The position numbers and the translations under genes are program-made. This document shows positions 51,687 to 60,429 of a stretch of DNA of 60,458 nucleotides, one piece after another. The DNA is from JAFLCM01 sp964510955 (GTDB taxonomy: Bacteria; Planctomycetota; Phycisphaerae; Phycisphaerales; UBA1924), in contig CAZEDW010000026.1 of NCBI GenBank assembly GCA_964510955.1, forward strand, positions 1 through 60,458. Direction: 5' to 3'. Position 1 is the stretch's first letter; the number at the start of each line of letters is the position of its first letter. The notes beneath the pieces are model-generated. The model had not been told where the DNA came from. It saw only the letters and a program-made list of their open reading frames with translations, and searched no databases.

Positions 51687-52442
51687 TTATCCCCCCACCT
51701 TCAACCGGTCCGCATGGAAGTCCGGCAGCCCGAGTTTCTTCATCTTGGACGCCGTGGTCTCGACGTCGTACGCCACCCGGCGGACTTCGAGTGTCATGTC
51801 GCCGGTGTCGAGGATGGCCCAGGAGGCGTTGGGGTCGCGGTCGCGGGGCTGGCCGACGCTGCCGGGGTTCACCAGCAGGCGGTGGTCTTCTGAGAGCAGC
51901 ACCAGCGTGCTGCCGGAGACGGGCTTGGTCTCGACCTGATCGGGGAACACCGGGGTTGTGCCGGGGGCGGTGAAGATGCTGGGGATATGGGTGTGGCCGA
52001 CGGCGCCGAAGCGCTGCTTGAAGCAGTTGAAGGCGCGGGCGGCGGCGTCGGCGTCGTAGAGGTAGTCGTACTTGCGCGGGCCGAACAGGCCGTGGGTGAT
52101 GGCCACGCCCTCGGCCTCGGCGAGCACCGGCAGCGTCGAGAGCAGGTGCAGGTGCTTGGGGGTGAGGAGGGTGCGGGTGATCTCGATGGAGCTCTTGGCC
52201 CGCTGGTTCATGGCCAGGCCGTGCGACGGGCCCTTCAGAACGGCCTCGTCGTGGTTGCCCATGACGAGGGTCTGGCACAGGTCGAACGCGAGCTCGATGC
52301 ACTTATGCGGGTCGGGGCCGTAGCCCACGAGGTCGCCGAGACAGACGACCCTGTCGATGGCGTTGCGCTCGATATCACGCACGACGGCCTGGAAGGCGTC
52401 GTAGTTGGCGTGGATGTCGGCGATCAGCGCCAGGCGCGCCAT
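51687..52442 (-). CDS. Metallophosphoesterase (YfcE/diadenosine-type)
   Basis: A 251-residue protein with the two-metal phosphoesterase motifs in order: ALIADIHANYDAF (DxH), VVCLGDLVGYGPDP (GDxxGxGP), TLVMGNHDEAVLKG (GNHD/E), THGLFGP and VGHTHIPSIF (GHTH). A late VNPGSVGQPRDRDP is typical of the YfcE-like branch that includes phosphatase PPP-like Ap4A or phosphodiester hydrolases. Substrate unknown. ATG 52442 is chosen for homology; GGGGA lies about 9 nt upstream and TACACT at 52507-52502 could be its -10. Convergent with prkA. Confidence 0.92.
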   Translation of the reverse strand: MARLALIADIHANYDAFQAVVRDIERNAIDRVVCLGDLVGYGPDPHKCIELAFDLCQTLVMGNHDEAVLKGPSHGLAMNQRAKSSIEITRTLLTPKHLHLLSTLPVLAEAEGVAITHGLFGPRKYDYLYDADAAARAFNCFKQRFGAVGHTHIPSIFTAPGTTPVFPDQVETKPVSGSTLVLLSEDHRLLVNPGSVGQPRDRDPNASWAILDTGDMTLEVRRVAYDVETTASKMKKLGLPDFHADRLKVGG

Positions 52443-52536
52443 CTTGGTGTCCCCAGGCAAAGAAACAACCTGCCGCGAAGCCGAATCGCGGCGTCGAGCG
52501 GAGTGTAGAGGCGAGAGGGGGAGTCTGCCGGGGCGA

Positions 52537-53268
52537 TCAGCCCCGGGCGTTGACGGTCGCCGGCGACGGCGTGCGCGGGGCAGGCTGGGCGGTGGGCGGC
52601 TGCGCCTTGGGGGCAGCGACCGCCGGCGCCTCCGGCGCCGCGGGGGCTCCCGCCGCGGGGCTCGGCGCAGCTGATTGAGAGGCCTTTTCCTTCTCCAGCT
52701 TCCGTCTGACGGCTTCGACCTTGACCTTGTCGGGGGCCATGATCATGGTCAGCTTTTTGCCGAACAGCCGCATGGGCACTTCGACCTTGGCGATGTCGGT
52801 GAGGCTGTCGATGATGTCCTTGAGGCGGTCTTCGCCGATGTCGCGGTGGGCCATCTCGCGGCCCTTGAAGTTCTGGACGAACTGGACCTTGTGGCCTTCC
52901 ATGAGGAAGCCGCGGGCCTGGTTGACGCGGATCATCACGTCGTGGTCGTCGATCTTGGCCGAGCGACCGAGGCGGACCTCTTTCAGCTCGGCGGTCTTGG
53001 AGGCGGCGCGGTTGGCGCGGTCCTTCTTGCCCTGCTCGAACTTGAACTTCCCGTAGTCCATGATTTTGCACACGGGCGGGCGGATATCGGCCTGGATCTC
53101 GACGAGATCGAGGCCGGCCTCCTCGGCCATGCGCATGGCGTCGCGGGTATCGACGACGCCGACCTGATTGTTGTTCTGGTCGACCAGACGGATCGGGGTG
53201 AGCCGGATCTCATGGTTCACCCGGGTCTTGTTCGGACGGAAGCTCTCGCGGTACGGACGCCTCTCGAT
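52537..53268 (-). CDS. infC: Translation initiation factor IF-3, probable ATC start
   Basis: A 243-residue protein that binds the 30S subunit and proofreads initiation. N-domain: TRVNHEIRLTPIRLVDQNNN, VDTRDAMRMAEEAGLDLVEI, PPVCKIMDYGKFKFEQGKKD. C-domain: EVRLGRSAKIDDHDVMIRVN, KVQFVQNFKGREMAHRDIGE. An Ala/Pro-rich C-terminal tail of about 45 residues is extra. The frame continues upstream of GTG 53220 through ERRPYRESFRPNKTR to ATC 53268. AGGAGA lies 6 nt before this ATC, while GTG 53220 has no ribosome-binding site. A rare ATT/ATC start is the known autoregulatory device of infC. rpmI and rplT do not follow. Confidence 0.93.
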   Translation of the reverse strand: MERRPYRESFRPNKTRVNHEIRLTPIRLVDQNNNQVGVVDTRDAMRMAEEAGLDLVEIQADIRPPVCKIMDYGKFKFEQGKKDRANRAASKTAELKEVRLGRSAKIDDHDVMIRVNQARGFLMEGHKVQFVQNFKGREMAHRDIGEDRLKDIIDSLTDIAKVEVPMRLFGKKLTMIMAPDKVKVEAVRRKLEKEKASQSAAPSPAAGAPAAPEAPAVAAPKAQPPTAQPAPRTPSPATVNARG

Positions 53269-53299
53269 GGGAAATCTCCTTCTACTGGGACGGTGTGTC

Positions 53300-53320
53300 G
53301 CTCAGGGGTTGCGCCTGAGC
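53300..53320 (-). promoter_or_regulatory. Hairpin in infC leader
   Basis: GCTCAGG and CCTGAGC form a 7-bp stem with a 7-nt loop, about 32 nt before the ATC start. It could affect infC translation or be a weak attenuator; no T run follows. Confidence 0.4.
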
Positions 53321-53808
53321 ACTGGGAAATCGAACGACGGGATTACAAACTCAGGCGAGCCTGGTCCGGCGGAACAGCGATGCTGGATTGTGCGCGGCCC
53401 CCGCGGATCATGAGCGGCCCATACCCGTGCCCTCATGCTCAAGACAACAACTCAACCGGCGCGCGCCGGGCCGGCGCGGGGAGGTCGAGTCGGCCTTGAT
53501 GAGATCGTTGAACAGGGAAAACTCTCCGGGTGAAACGTGGGCGGCGCTCGGCGACGTGGCCGAACCGCCTCACAAGTACCGTACACGAAACTCGCCGCCG
53601 AGGCAAGCACGAATCGGACAAAATTCCCGTGAGAATCAGCGATTGGCGTGGTGCCCGGGTGCTGGAAAGGCGGTTGGAACTTGGAAACCCGGGTGGGTGG
53701 CGGACGGATTGAAATCGCAGGCCCAAGCCGGGGGCGCAAAGGGGCCGTCTCCCGTGCGCCGCTTCGCGGCGGGGCGTGCATGGCACGGGCATCCGGGGCC
53801 GCCACCGC

Positions 53809-53841
53809 AAAAAAACGGTCGGAGCCCGGCGAGCTCCGACC
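53809..53841 (-). terminator. Intrinsic terminator of DUF1579 gene
   Basis: A 10-bp stem, CGGTCGGAGC with GCTCCGACCG (53816-53841), small loop, then seven T on the minus strand (53815-53809). It follows the stop at 53879 by 37 nt. Confidence 0.85.
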
Positions 53842-53878
53842 GCGAAGTAGCAAGTGATTACGCGCCAAAGGCGGCGGC

Positions 53879-54520
53879 TCAGTTCTTGCGGGTGAACTCG
53901 ATCACCATCGCCTTGAACTCCTTGCCGCTCTTGGGCTCGACGCCGAACATCTCCATGGTGAAGGATTTGTCGCTGGTGAAGTGGTCCACCTCGCGCATCG
54001 GGACCGCCTTCTTGGCGATCGGGCAGTTGGCGGTGTAGTTCCAGGTGAGGGTCTTGCCGTCGGCGGACCTCTCGCCGGTGCCCTGCATGATGCCGGTGCC
54101 CATGGAGTCGATCCAACTGGCGACAAACTTCTTGGAGACGTTGTCGTAGCCGTAGATGCCGAAGCCGTTGAACGGCATCCCGCCCATCGTGCTGGAGACC
54201 TCGCACTTGGTGAACCGCCCGTCCATGATGGCGGTGGTGGTCGAGGTGCAGTCGCTGTATTCCGGCTCGGCGCCGGGCGCCATCCACTGCGTCACCTTGC
54301 CGGTCCAGGTCCCGGCGTGCGCGGTGAGGAACTTGTGCATCTCGCCGGGGGTGCCAGCGTCCATGCACGCCTTCATGTCGTCCATGGTCCAGCCGGGAGG
54401 CAGTTTCATCTCGGGCGCCCCGCCCTTGTTCTCCTGACCGCGCGCGACGGCGAAGGAACCGACGGCCGCGCCCAGACCGGCGGCGGCCAGACACGAGACG
54501 ATGACAAACTTGCTGCGCAT
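53879..54520 (-). CDS. Exported DUF1579 domain protein
   Basis: A 213-residue protein. It has a signal peptide (FVIVSCLAAAGLGAAVGSFA). The DUF1579 part begins with KFLTAHAGTWTGKVTQWMAP, followed by MDGRFTKCEVSSTMGGMPFN and GFGIYGYDNVSKKFVASWID. This family folds as a lipocalin-like barrel and is common in planctomycetes; no activity is established. GGAG lies 10 nt before ATG 54520. A strong promoter (54747-54775) leaves an unusually long leader of about 220 nt, and a strong terminator closes the gene, so it is monocistronic. Confidence 0.88.
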   Translation of the reverse strand: MRSKFVIVSCLAAAGLGAAVGSFAVARGQENKGGAPEMKLPPGWTMDDMKACMDAGTPGEMHKFLTAHAGTWTGKVTQWMAPGAEPEYSDCTSTTTAIMDGRFTKCEVSSTMGGMPFNGFGIYGYDNVSKKFVASWIDSMGTGIMQGTGERSADGKTLTWNYTANCPIAKKAVPMREVDHFTSDKSFTMEMFGVEPKSGKEFKAMVIEFTRKN

Positions 54521-54864
54521 GATGCTCTACTCCAGGGATCGGGTCCGGGCCCGCCGTACACCGGCGAAGCGCGACGCCCGCGTGAGTGTGCAAGTTGGCC
54601 CGAAGACATCTCGGTCTCGGTTTGGCTCGGCGTGGTTTGCCCGGAGCCTGTGAACGACTTCGGATGGGCGGACGCGAGCCTCTCCCCTTCAACGCGCCCG
54701 GCAATGCGGAGTTCCAACTCTCGCAACCCGAATCAATGATCGGTCTATGTTAGGGCGTCGGAGTGAGGCTGTCAAGCCGGGCCCCCGTTGAACCGTGTTT
54801 CAAGCGTGACGATTGCCAATCGAATCCGCCCGTACAGTGGTCCGCCCCATTCGGCGGACTTGAT
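54521..54864. other. Divergent intergenic region with long DUF1579 leader
   Basis: 344 bp between divergent genes. Contains the DUF1579 promoter and its long leader. No convincing promoter for the kinase on the plus strand was found, and no small gene. Confidence 0.5.
54747..54775 (-). promoter_or_regulatory. Sigma70 promoter of DUF1579 gene
   Basis: TTGACA (54775-54770), exactly 17 bp, TAACAT (54752-54747) on the minus strand. The start is predicted near 54740. Confidence 0.75.
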
Positions 54865-57654
54865 ATGGCATTCTCTGAACCCAACGCCGAGACCCCTCAT
54901 CCACCCCCGCCCCCGGGGCGAGGGGGCGGCGCGGGCCCCGAGGGCCCAGTCAACGATGGGAAGCCGGCATCGGGCAGCGGCGGAAGCCCCAAGGACCTGG
55001 GCCTGATCGCCGCCGCCCGCGCTCAGGCCAAGGGCGGGTCCGGCTCGCGCTCCACGTGGGCGGTGATCCCTCCCGAGAGCATCCCGGGCTACGAGATCAT
55101 CAAGGAGATTCACCGGGGCGGGCAGGGCGTCGTCTATCAGGCGATCCAGAAGACGACCAAGCGCAAGGTGGCGGTCAAGGTGATGCGCGAGGGCCCGTTC
55201 GCCGGGCCGCGCGACAAGGCGCGGTTCGAGCGCGAGGTCGAGATCCTCGCGCAGATGAATCACCCGAACATCGTGGGCATCCTCGACTCGGGCCAGGCGG
55301 GCGGCTCGGTTTCGGGCGGTTCGTTCTTCTTTGTCATGGATTACATCTCCGGGCATCCGCTGGATGTCTGGATGTCGATGAAGGAGCGGACGCTCGAGGA
55401 CACGCTGAAGATCTTCGCGCGCATCTGCGACGCGGTGAACGCCGCCCACCTGAAGGGTGTGATCCACCGCGACCTCAAGCCCGGCAACATCCGGGTGGAC
55501 GACTCGGGCGAGCCGCACATCCTGGACTTCGGCCTGGCGAAGGTGGCCACGGGCGAGGTGTCCGGCGGCGGCGAGTCGGGCGAGCAGATGCGGATGATGA
55601 CGATGACGGGCCAGTTCGTCGGCTCGCTGCCGTGGGCCAGCCCCGAGCAGGCCGAGGGCCACCCGGACAAGATCGACGTGCGCACGGATGTGTACTCGCT
55701 GGGCGTGATCCTGTACCAGATGCTCACGGGCGGGAAGTTCCCGTACCAGGTGATCGGGGCGATGCGGGAGGTGCTGGACAACATCCTGCGCACCGCACCG
55801 GCGCGCCCGAGCACGGTCCGGCGGCAGATCAACGACGAAGTGGAGACGATCGTCCTGAAGTCGCTGGCGAAGGAGCGCGAGCGCCGGTATCAGAACGCCG
55901 GCGAGCTGGCCCGCGACGTGCGCAACTACCTCAGCGGGTTCCCCATCGAGGCCAAGCGCGACAGCGCGGTGTACCAGCTCCGCGTCATCGCCCGGCGGAA
56001 CAAGGGCAAGGTGCTGGCGGCGGGGATCATCGGCGCCCTCACGGTGGGGTTCGGGATCGCGATGGCGTTCCTGTACCGCGAAGCGGAGAACCAGCGTGTC
56101 CGGGCCGAGACGGCCCTCAGCGGTGAACAAAGGGAGCGGGCCCGGGCCGAGAGCGAGAAGAAGCGGGCGGAGGACAACTTCGACTTTGTGCGCGGCCTGG
56201 CCAAGGCGGCGATCAATGAGTTCGACGAGGGCATCGCGCCGCTGGTGGGCTCCACCTCGACGCGCCAGAAGGTGCTGGTGCAGGCGCGGGCGTACATGGA
56301 GAAGCTCGCGGCGCAGGCGGGGGATGACCCCGGGCTTTTGCGCGAGACGGCGGACGCGGCCGACAAGGTAGGCGACATCGAGGGCGGACTGAACCGTGCG
56401 AAAGTGGGCACGCCGGGGGCCGCGGCCGAGGCGTACCAGCGGGCGCGGGCCATCCGCGACAAGCTGCTGGAGCGGTCGCCGAGCGATCCGCGGGCGGTGG
56501 CCGACGTGGGGTTGAGCAGGCACAAGGCGGCGCTCCTGCTCTACGAGGCCGCCAAGCTGGCCCAGGCGCGCGAGGAACTCGACAGGGCACTGGAGCTCTT
56601 CGACAGGGCGGTCTCCATGCTGCCTCCCGGCGCTCCGGCCGCGGCCCCGTACGTCGAGCGGGCGGCGAGGGCGCGCATGACGCTCGGGACGGTGCTGGAC
56701 GCGATGGCCGGCAACGGTGACGACATCGAGGCCCGGAAGCGCCAGGTGGCCGAGGCTGCGGCGGCGTGCGACAAGGCGGCGGACTACTGGCGCGAGCGGC
56801 TCCGCGACAACCCCGGCGACGAATCAGCGGCGGCCGCCCTGGCGGAGTGCCTGAGCACTCGGAACGGCCTGGACAGCAATGTCGCCGCACCGCTGGCGCG
56901 GAGGGCACGCGAGCTTGGCTCCAAGGGCGACACGGCGGCGCCGGCGATGTTCGCGCAGGCGCTCGATCTCTACAAGGCGTCAGCCGCCGGCGCCGATTCG
57001 ATGGTGCAGGAGTTTGAGCGCCTGCTGGCCGCAAAGCCGCAGAGCCGCGAGTTCCAGCGGGCGCTGCTGCTGGCGCTCCGCCAGAGCGCGCTGGCTCGAA
57101 AGAACACAGCCGAGACGTTCATGCTCCGCTCACGCGTGTCAAAGGACCCGAGCGCCGACGCGCCGGAGATCAAGGCCCAGTTCGAGGCGGCGCTGGTGAT
57201 CCGGCGTCGGGCCGAAGACATGGCCCGCTCGCTGTCGTCGTCGGACGCGGGCAACGTGAACGCGCGGCGCGACCTGGCGGCGTGCACCGCCGAGACGGGC
57301 AACGAGCTGCGTGACCTCGGGCGGCTCGAAGAGGCGGCGGCGAAGTTTGACGAATCGCTGGAAGTCCGGCGCTTCCTCTACAAAGCCGATCCGCAGAATC
57401 GCCAGCGGCAGGACCTGGCGCTGGGCCTATTCAAGCGCGGCGACCTGGACCGGCGGATCGCCGAGGCGAGCGCCGACAAGGGCGCCAAGGCCGAGCATCT
57501 CAAACTCGCCGAGATGAGCTTGCAGGAGGCCGTGGCGTTGTACGAGAAGGCGGTCGCCGACGGCTCGACCGATGCGCAGCGCAATCTCACGGTGGTGAAG
57601 CAAACGCTGGAAAACGTTCGGACTGCGTTGAAGGGGGTGTCCTCCGTTCAGTGA
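54865..57654 (+). CDS. Receptor-like Ser/Thr protein kinase with helical-repeat domain
   Basis: A 929-residue protein of the planctomycete STPK type. It starts with a Pro/Gly-rich tail of 70 residues. The kinase domain spans about 75-358: glycine loop IHRGGQGVV, VAVKVMRE with Lys105, catalytic HRDLKPGN (201-208), DFGLAK (221-226), SPEQAEGHPDKIDVRTDVYS. One transmembrane helix lies at 383-404 (VLAAGIIGALTVGFGIAMAF), then a coiled coil and an extracytoplasmic TPR-like region to the end (GRLEEAAAKFDESLEVRRFL). It phosphorylates Ser/Thr of unknown targets. ATG 54865 is preferred. Followed by the CTERM protein, which has its own promoter. Confidence 0.92.
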   Translation: MAFSEPNAETPHPPPPPGRGGGAGPEGPVNDGKPASGSGGSPKDLGLIAAARAQAKGGSGSRSTWAVIPPESIPGYEIIKEIHRGGQGVVYQAIQKTTKRKVAVKVMREGPFAGPRDKARFEREVEILAQMNHPNIVGILDSGQAGGSVSGGSFFFVMDYISGHPLDVWMSMKERTLEDTLKIFARICDAVNAAHLKGVIHRDLKPGNIRVDDSGEPHILDFGLAKVATGEVSGGGESGEQMRMMTMTGQFVGSLPWASPEQAEGHPDKIDVRTDVYSLGVILYQMLTGGKFPYQVIGAMREVLDNILRTAPARPSTVRRQINDEVETIVLKSLAKERERRYQNAGELARDVRNYLSGFPIEAKRDSAVYQLRVIARRNKGKVLAAGIIGALTVGFGIAMAFLYREAENQRVRAETALSGEQRERARAESEKKRAEDNFDFVRGLAKAAINEFDEGIAPLVGSTSTRQKVLVQARAYMEKLAAQAGDDPGLLRETADAADKVGDIEGGLNRAKVGTPGAAAEAYQRARAIRDKLLERSPSDPRAVADVGLSRHKAALLLYEAAKLAQAREELDRALELFDRAVSMLPPGAPAAAPYVERAARARMTLGTVLDAMAGNGDDIEARKRQVAEAAAACDKAADYWRERLRDNPGDESAAAALAECLSTRNGLDSNVAAPLARRARELGSKGDTAAPAMFAQALDLYKASAAGADSMVQEFERLLAAKPQSREFQRALLLALRQSALARKNTAETFMLRSRVSKDPSADAPEIKAQFEAALVIRRRAEDMARSLSSSDAGNVNARRDLAACTAETGNELRDLGRLEEAAAKFDESLEVRRFLYKADPQNRQRQDLALGLFKRGDLDRRIAEASADKGAKAEHLKLAEMSLQEAVALYEKAVADGSTDAQRNLTVVKQTLENVRTALKGVSSVQ

Positions 57655-57725
57655 GGCCACGCCCGGGAACGAGCGATTCGAGAGACTTTCAATCGGCACG
57701 AGACCCGAACAAGCCCCGATTTTCA

Positions 57726-57754
57726 TTGACCGCAGGGTTGGCGTCCTGTACGGT
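57726..57754 (+). promoter_or_regulatory. Putative promoter of CTERM protein gene
   Basis: TTGACC (57726-57731), 17 bp, TACGGT (57749-57754). The start near 57761 leaves a 48-nt leader that includes GGAG 9 nt before the ATG. Confidence 0.55.
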
Positions 57755-57808
57755 CTGCAAGAGGTAGAACGCGTTTTCCTGCGCGCCCAGGAACTTGGAG
57801 TGTGAGAG

Positions 57809-60355
57809 ATGTGCCGAGAGATTTCGCGGCGTAGGTCGTTGTTGCTCCGCGCCCCGTGCATCACGGCGCCGCTGCTGCTCGCGCTGGCCGGCGCTGCCGA
57901 CGGCGCGGTTATCAACTCACAATGGGCCACCGGCGTCAGCGGCAACTGGGGCACGGCGGGCAACTGGACGCCGGCGCAGGTGCCCAGCAACGGCGTGGAT
58001 ACCTACAACGTCAGCATCGGCGTGGCGGGGCCGTACACGGTCACGCTCGACAACGACTTCACGATCAACAACTTCGACCTGTCGGGCAGCAACGCCACGC
58101 TCAAGCTCTTCAGCGCTGGCACCAGCCGCACCCTGACCATCCAGGGCAACTTCGACCAGGGCGACACGACATCGATCGTGGGCGACGACGTCGGCCCGGC
58201 CCAGCAGGGAACGCTGGATGTGACCGGGACCGCGACGATCCACGGCGGGACCGTCGGCTACGTCAACCAGTTCAACTCGCACGGCTCGATCATCTTCAGC
58301 GCCAAGAGCCCCATCGACATCAACGACACGGGCATCAACCACACCGGCACCGCGGCGAGCTGGGTGGCCAACAACAACATCAACTTCAGCGGCAACAACA
58401 CGCTGACCTTCGGCGCAAGCTCGGTTTTCACAATCTCCGCCACCGGGAACATCACCTCGTCGGGCGGATCGACCACGATCACGAACAACGGTCAGATCAA
58501 CAAGACCTCCGCGGCAGCGAACAGCATCGCCGCCGCCAACGTCGCGCTGGTGAACACCGCCACCGGCGTGATCGACATCCAGAGCAATAACTTCTCGACC
58601 GACGGCGCCTTTACCAACTCAGGCACCCTTCGGGTCTCCAGCCCGGCGTCGAAGTTCAACATCACGGGAGCCGGCAACTTCACGAACTTCGCCGGCGGCA
58701 CGCTGACGGGCGGGACTTTGGACCTGAAGGGGACGCTGCAGTTCAACGGGGCGGACATCCAGAACGTCGCGGGGTCGGTGACGCTGGACGGCGCGTCCGC
58801 CAAGATCGTGGATCAGACCGGCACGACCGACGGGCTGCGGAACGCCGCCAATGTGAACTCGGGCGGGGCGTTGCTGATCAAGAACGGGGCGAACTTTACG
58901 GTCGGGACATCCGTCACGAACTTCAACGTGAACTCGGGCGGGACTTTCAATGTGGGGACAGGCTCGAAGCTGACCATCCCGACCGGCAAGATCTTCACGG
59001 CGGCCGTCGGATCAACCTTCACCAACATCGCGGCGACCACGACGGGCGGTGAGATCGTGGTGCAGGGCACGCTGAAGACAAACACTGGCTCGATCACGAC
59101 GATCGGATCCAAGATCACGCTTGACGGGCTGAGCACCAACGCCGCCATACAGAATCTGTCCGGCAACAACGCGCTGGCCAATGTCGCCTCCATCAGCGCC
59201 ACCGGCTCCCTCACCATCAAGGGGCGGACGGACGTCGCTTTTACGACCACCGCCGGCGGCGGTCAGTTCAACGTCGCCACCGGTGGGCACCTCGTCGTCG
59301 GCACCGGTGTCAACTTCGATATCCCCAACGGCCTGGCCAACATCACCGGTGGTTCCAACGCCACGCTCAACCTCGGCCAGTTCACCTTGCAGGGCCAGAT
59401 CCGTACTCCGCTGGGCGGTGTCACTAACCTTACGCTCAACAACACCACGACCCTCGACGGCATCGGATCCAAAATCGTTGACATCTTCGACAACTCCATT
59501 GATCTCTTCGACAAGCTCACCCTCATCGACACAGGCGGTACTCTCAACGTCATCAACGGGCGCGAGATCAACACCACCCAGCTCACCGTCCGCGGAGCGC
59601 TCAATGTCGGCGGAACAGTGCCCGGCGGGCGGCCCGGTGGCACGGCCGCACACACCGACTCCGGAGCAGCGCGCGGCACCGGCGCCCCGGAGAGCAAGCT
59701 CATCGTCGCCGGGAACGTCATTCAGGAGTTCGGGTACACCGGCGTCGGAAGCGGCGGGCGCATCGTCGTCAACGACCCGGACCACCACGGCTACTCGTAC
59801 CAGGTCAGGCAGGGCGCCCTCGGCGGCACCTCCACGCTCGAGGGCATGGTGGACCTTTCCAACATCACCGGCAACACCCGCGGCGGTTCCGCCGCCACCG
59901 CCGTCATCGCCCCGGGCGCGCAGGGCGAGTGCAACATCGGTGAGCTCACCATCCAGGGCGGCTTGCGGCTGCACCAGGGCAGCGGCTTTGAGTTCGATGT
60001 GTCCTCCGACCCGCTCACCGACCAGGCGCTGGTGGACATGCTCACGGTGCTGAACGGGTTGGGTGATGGGCCGGGCCAAACACTGATCGACCCCGGCGTA
60101 GTACCCCTTGTGACGTTCCACATCTGCGACAGCTTTGTGCCCGCGGTGGGCGCGATGTACCCCGTGGCTGATTTCGGCGTGATGGGGCCCGGCGCGTTCG
60201 CGTACGCCGGGCTTTCGCACCCCAACGGCATTGAGGTCGCGCCGGTGTGGACCGGCTCTGTCCTCAATGTCATGGTGACCGCCGTGCCGGCGCCCGGGGC
60301 CGGCGCGGCGCTGCTCGGGGCTTGCCTGCCGCTCTTGAAGCGCCGGCGCCGGTAA
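57809..60355 (+). CDS. Large secreted beta-helix protein with VPAPG-type CTERM sorting tail
   Basis: An 848-residue protein. The signal peptide ITAPLLLALAGAADGA precedes SGNWGTAGNWTPAQVPSNG, the start found in many autotransporter-like and CTERM proteins. The body is Asn/Thr/Gly-rich with repeated short beta strands (FTNSGTLRVSSPASKFNITG, GSKITLDGLS and GSKIVDIFDN units), consistent with a long beta-helix. The C-terminus is VPAPGAGAALLGACLPLLKR followed by RRR. That is a tripartite PEP-CTERM-like signal: short motif, hydrophobic helix, basic cluster. Likely exported, then processed by an exosortase/archaeosortase-type enzyme not encoded here. Confidence 0.88.
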   Translation: MCREISRRRSLLLRAPCITAPLLLALAGAADGAVINSQWATGVSGNWGTAGNWTPAQVPSNGVDTYNVSIGVAGPYTVTLDNDFTINNFDLSGSNATLKLFSAGTSRTLTIQGNFDQGDTTSIVGDDVGPAQQGTLDVTGTATIHGGTVGYVNQFNSHGSIIFSAKSPIDINDTGINHTGTAASWVANNNINFSGNNTLTFGASSVFTISATGNITSSGGSTTITNNGQINKTSAAANSIAAANVALVNTATGVIDIQSNNFSTDGAFTNSGTLRVSSPASKFNITGAGNFTNFAGGTLTGGTLDLKGTLQFNGADIQNVAGSVTLDGASAKIVDQTGTTDGLRNAANVNSGGALLIKNGANFTVGTSVTNFNVNSGGTFNVGTGSKLTIPTGKIFTAAVGSTFTNIAATTTGGEIVVQGTLKTNTGSITTIGSKITLDGLSTNAAIQNLSGNNALANVASISATGSLTIKGRTDVAFTTTAGGGQFNVATGGHLVVGTGVNFDIPNGLANITGGSNATLNLGQFTLQGQIRTPLGGVTNLTLNNTTTLDGIGSKIVDIFDNSIDLFDKLTLIDTGGTLNVINGREINTTQLTVRGALNVGGTVPGGRPGGTAAHTDSGAARGTGAPESKLIVAGNVIQEFGYTGVGSGGRIVVNDPDHHGYSYQVRQGALGGTSTLEGMVDLSNITGNTRGGSAATAVIAPGAQGECNIGELTIQGGLRLHQGSGFEFDVSSDPLTDQALVDMLTVLNGLGDGPGQTLIDPGVVPLVTFHICDSFVPAVGAMYPVADFGVMGPGAFAYAGLSHPNGIEVAPVWTGSVLNVMVTAVPAPGAGAALLGACLPLLKRRRR

Positions 60356-60429
60356 CCCGCTCGGGCAGGCGTGCATCCAAGCGTGTGGGCGCGGATTGCA
60401 CGCCCGCCCGTATCGGAGACAATGCGCGC
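60356..60429. other. Short spacer at right edge
   Basis: Contains GGAG at 60415-60418 and GACAAT (60418-60423), 6 nt before the ATG of the last, partial frame. Confidence 0.3.

Larger units (their letters stand above)
53269..53878. other. Intergenic region upstream of infC
   Basis: 610 bp. The left part is the infC leader with a hairpin (53300-53320) and a -10-like TGTAAT at 53347-53342. The right end is the terminator of the DUF1579 gene. Between 53400 and 53800 I see short open frames but no ribosome-binding site or family resemblance. Confidence 0.5.

Noticed and set aside
53530..53712. Plus-strand 60-codon frame between infC and the DUF1579 terminator
   Set aside because: GTG start without ribosome-binding site, Arg-rich composition, no family resemblance.
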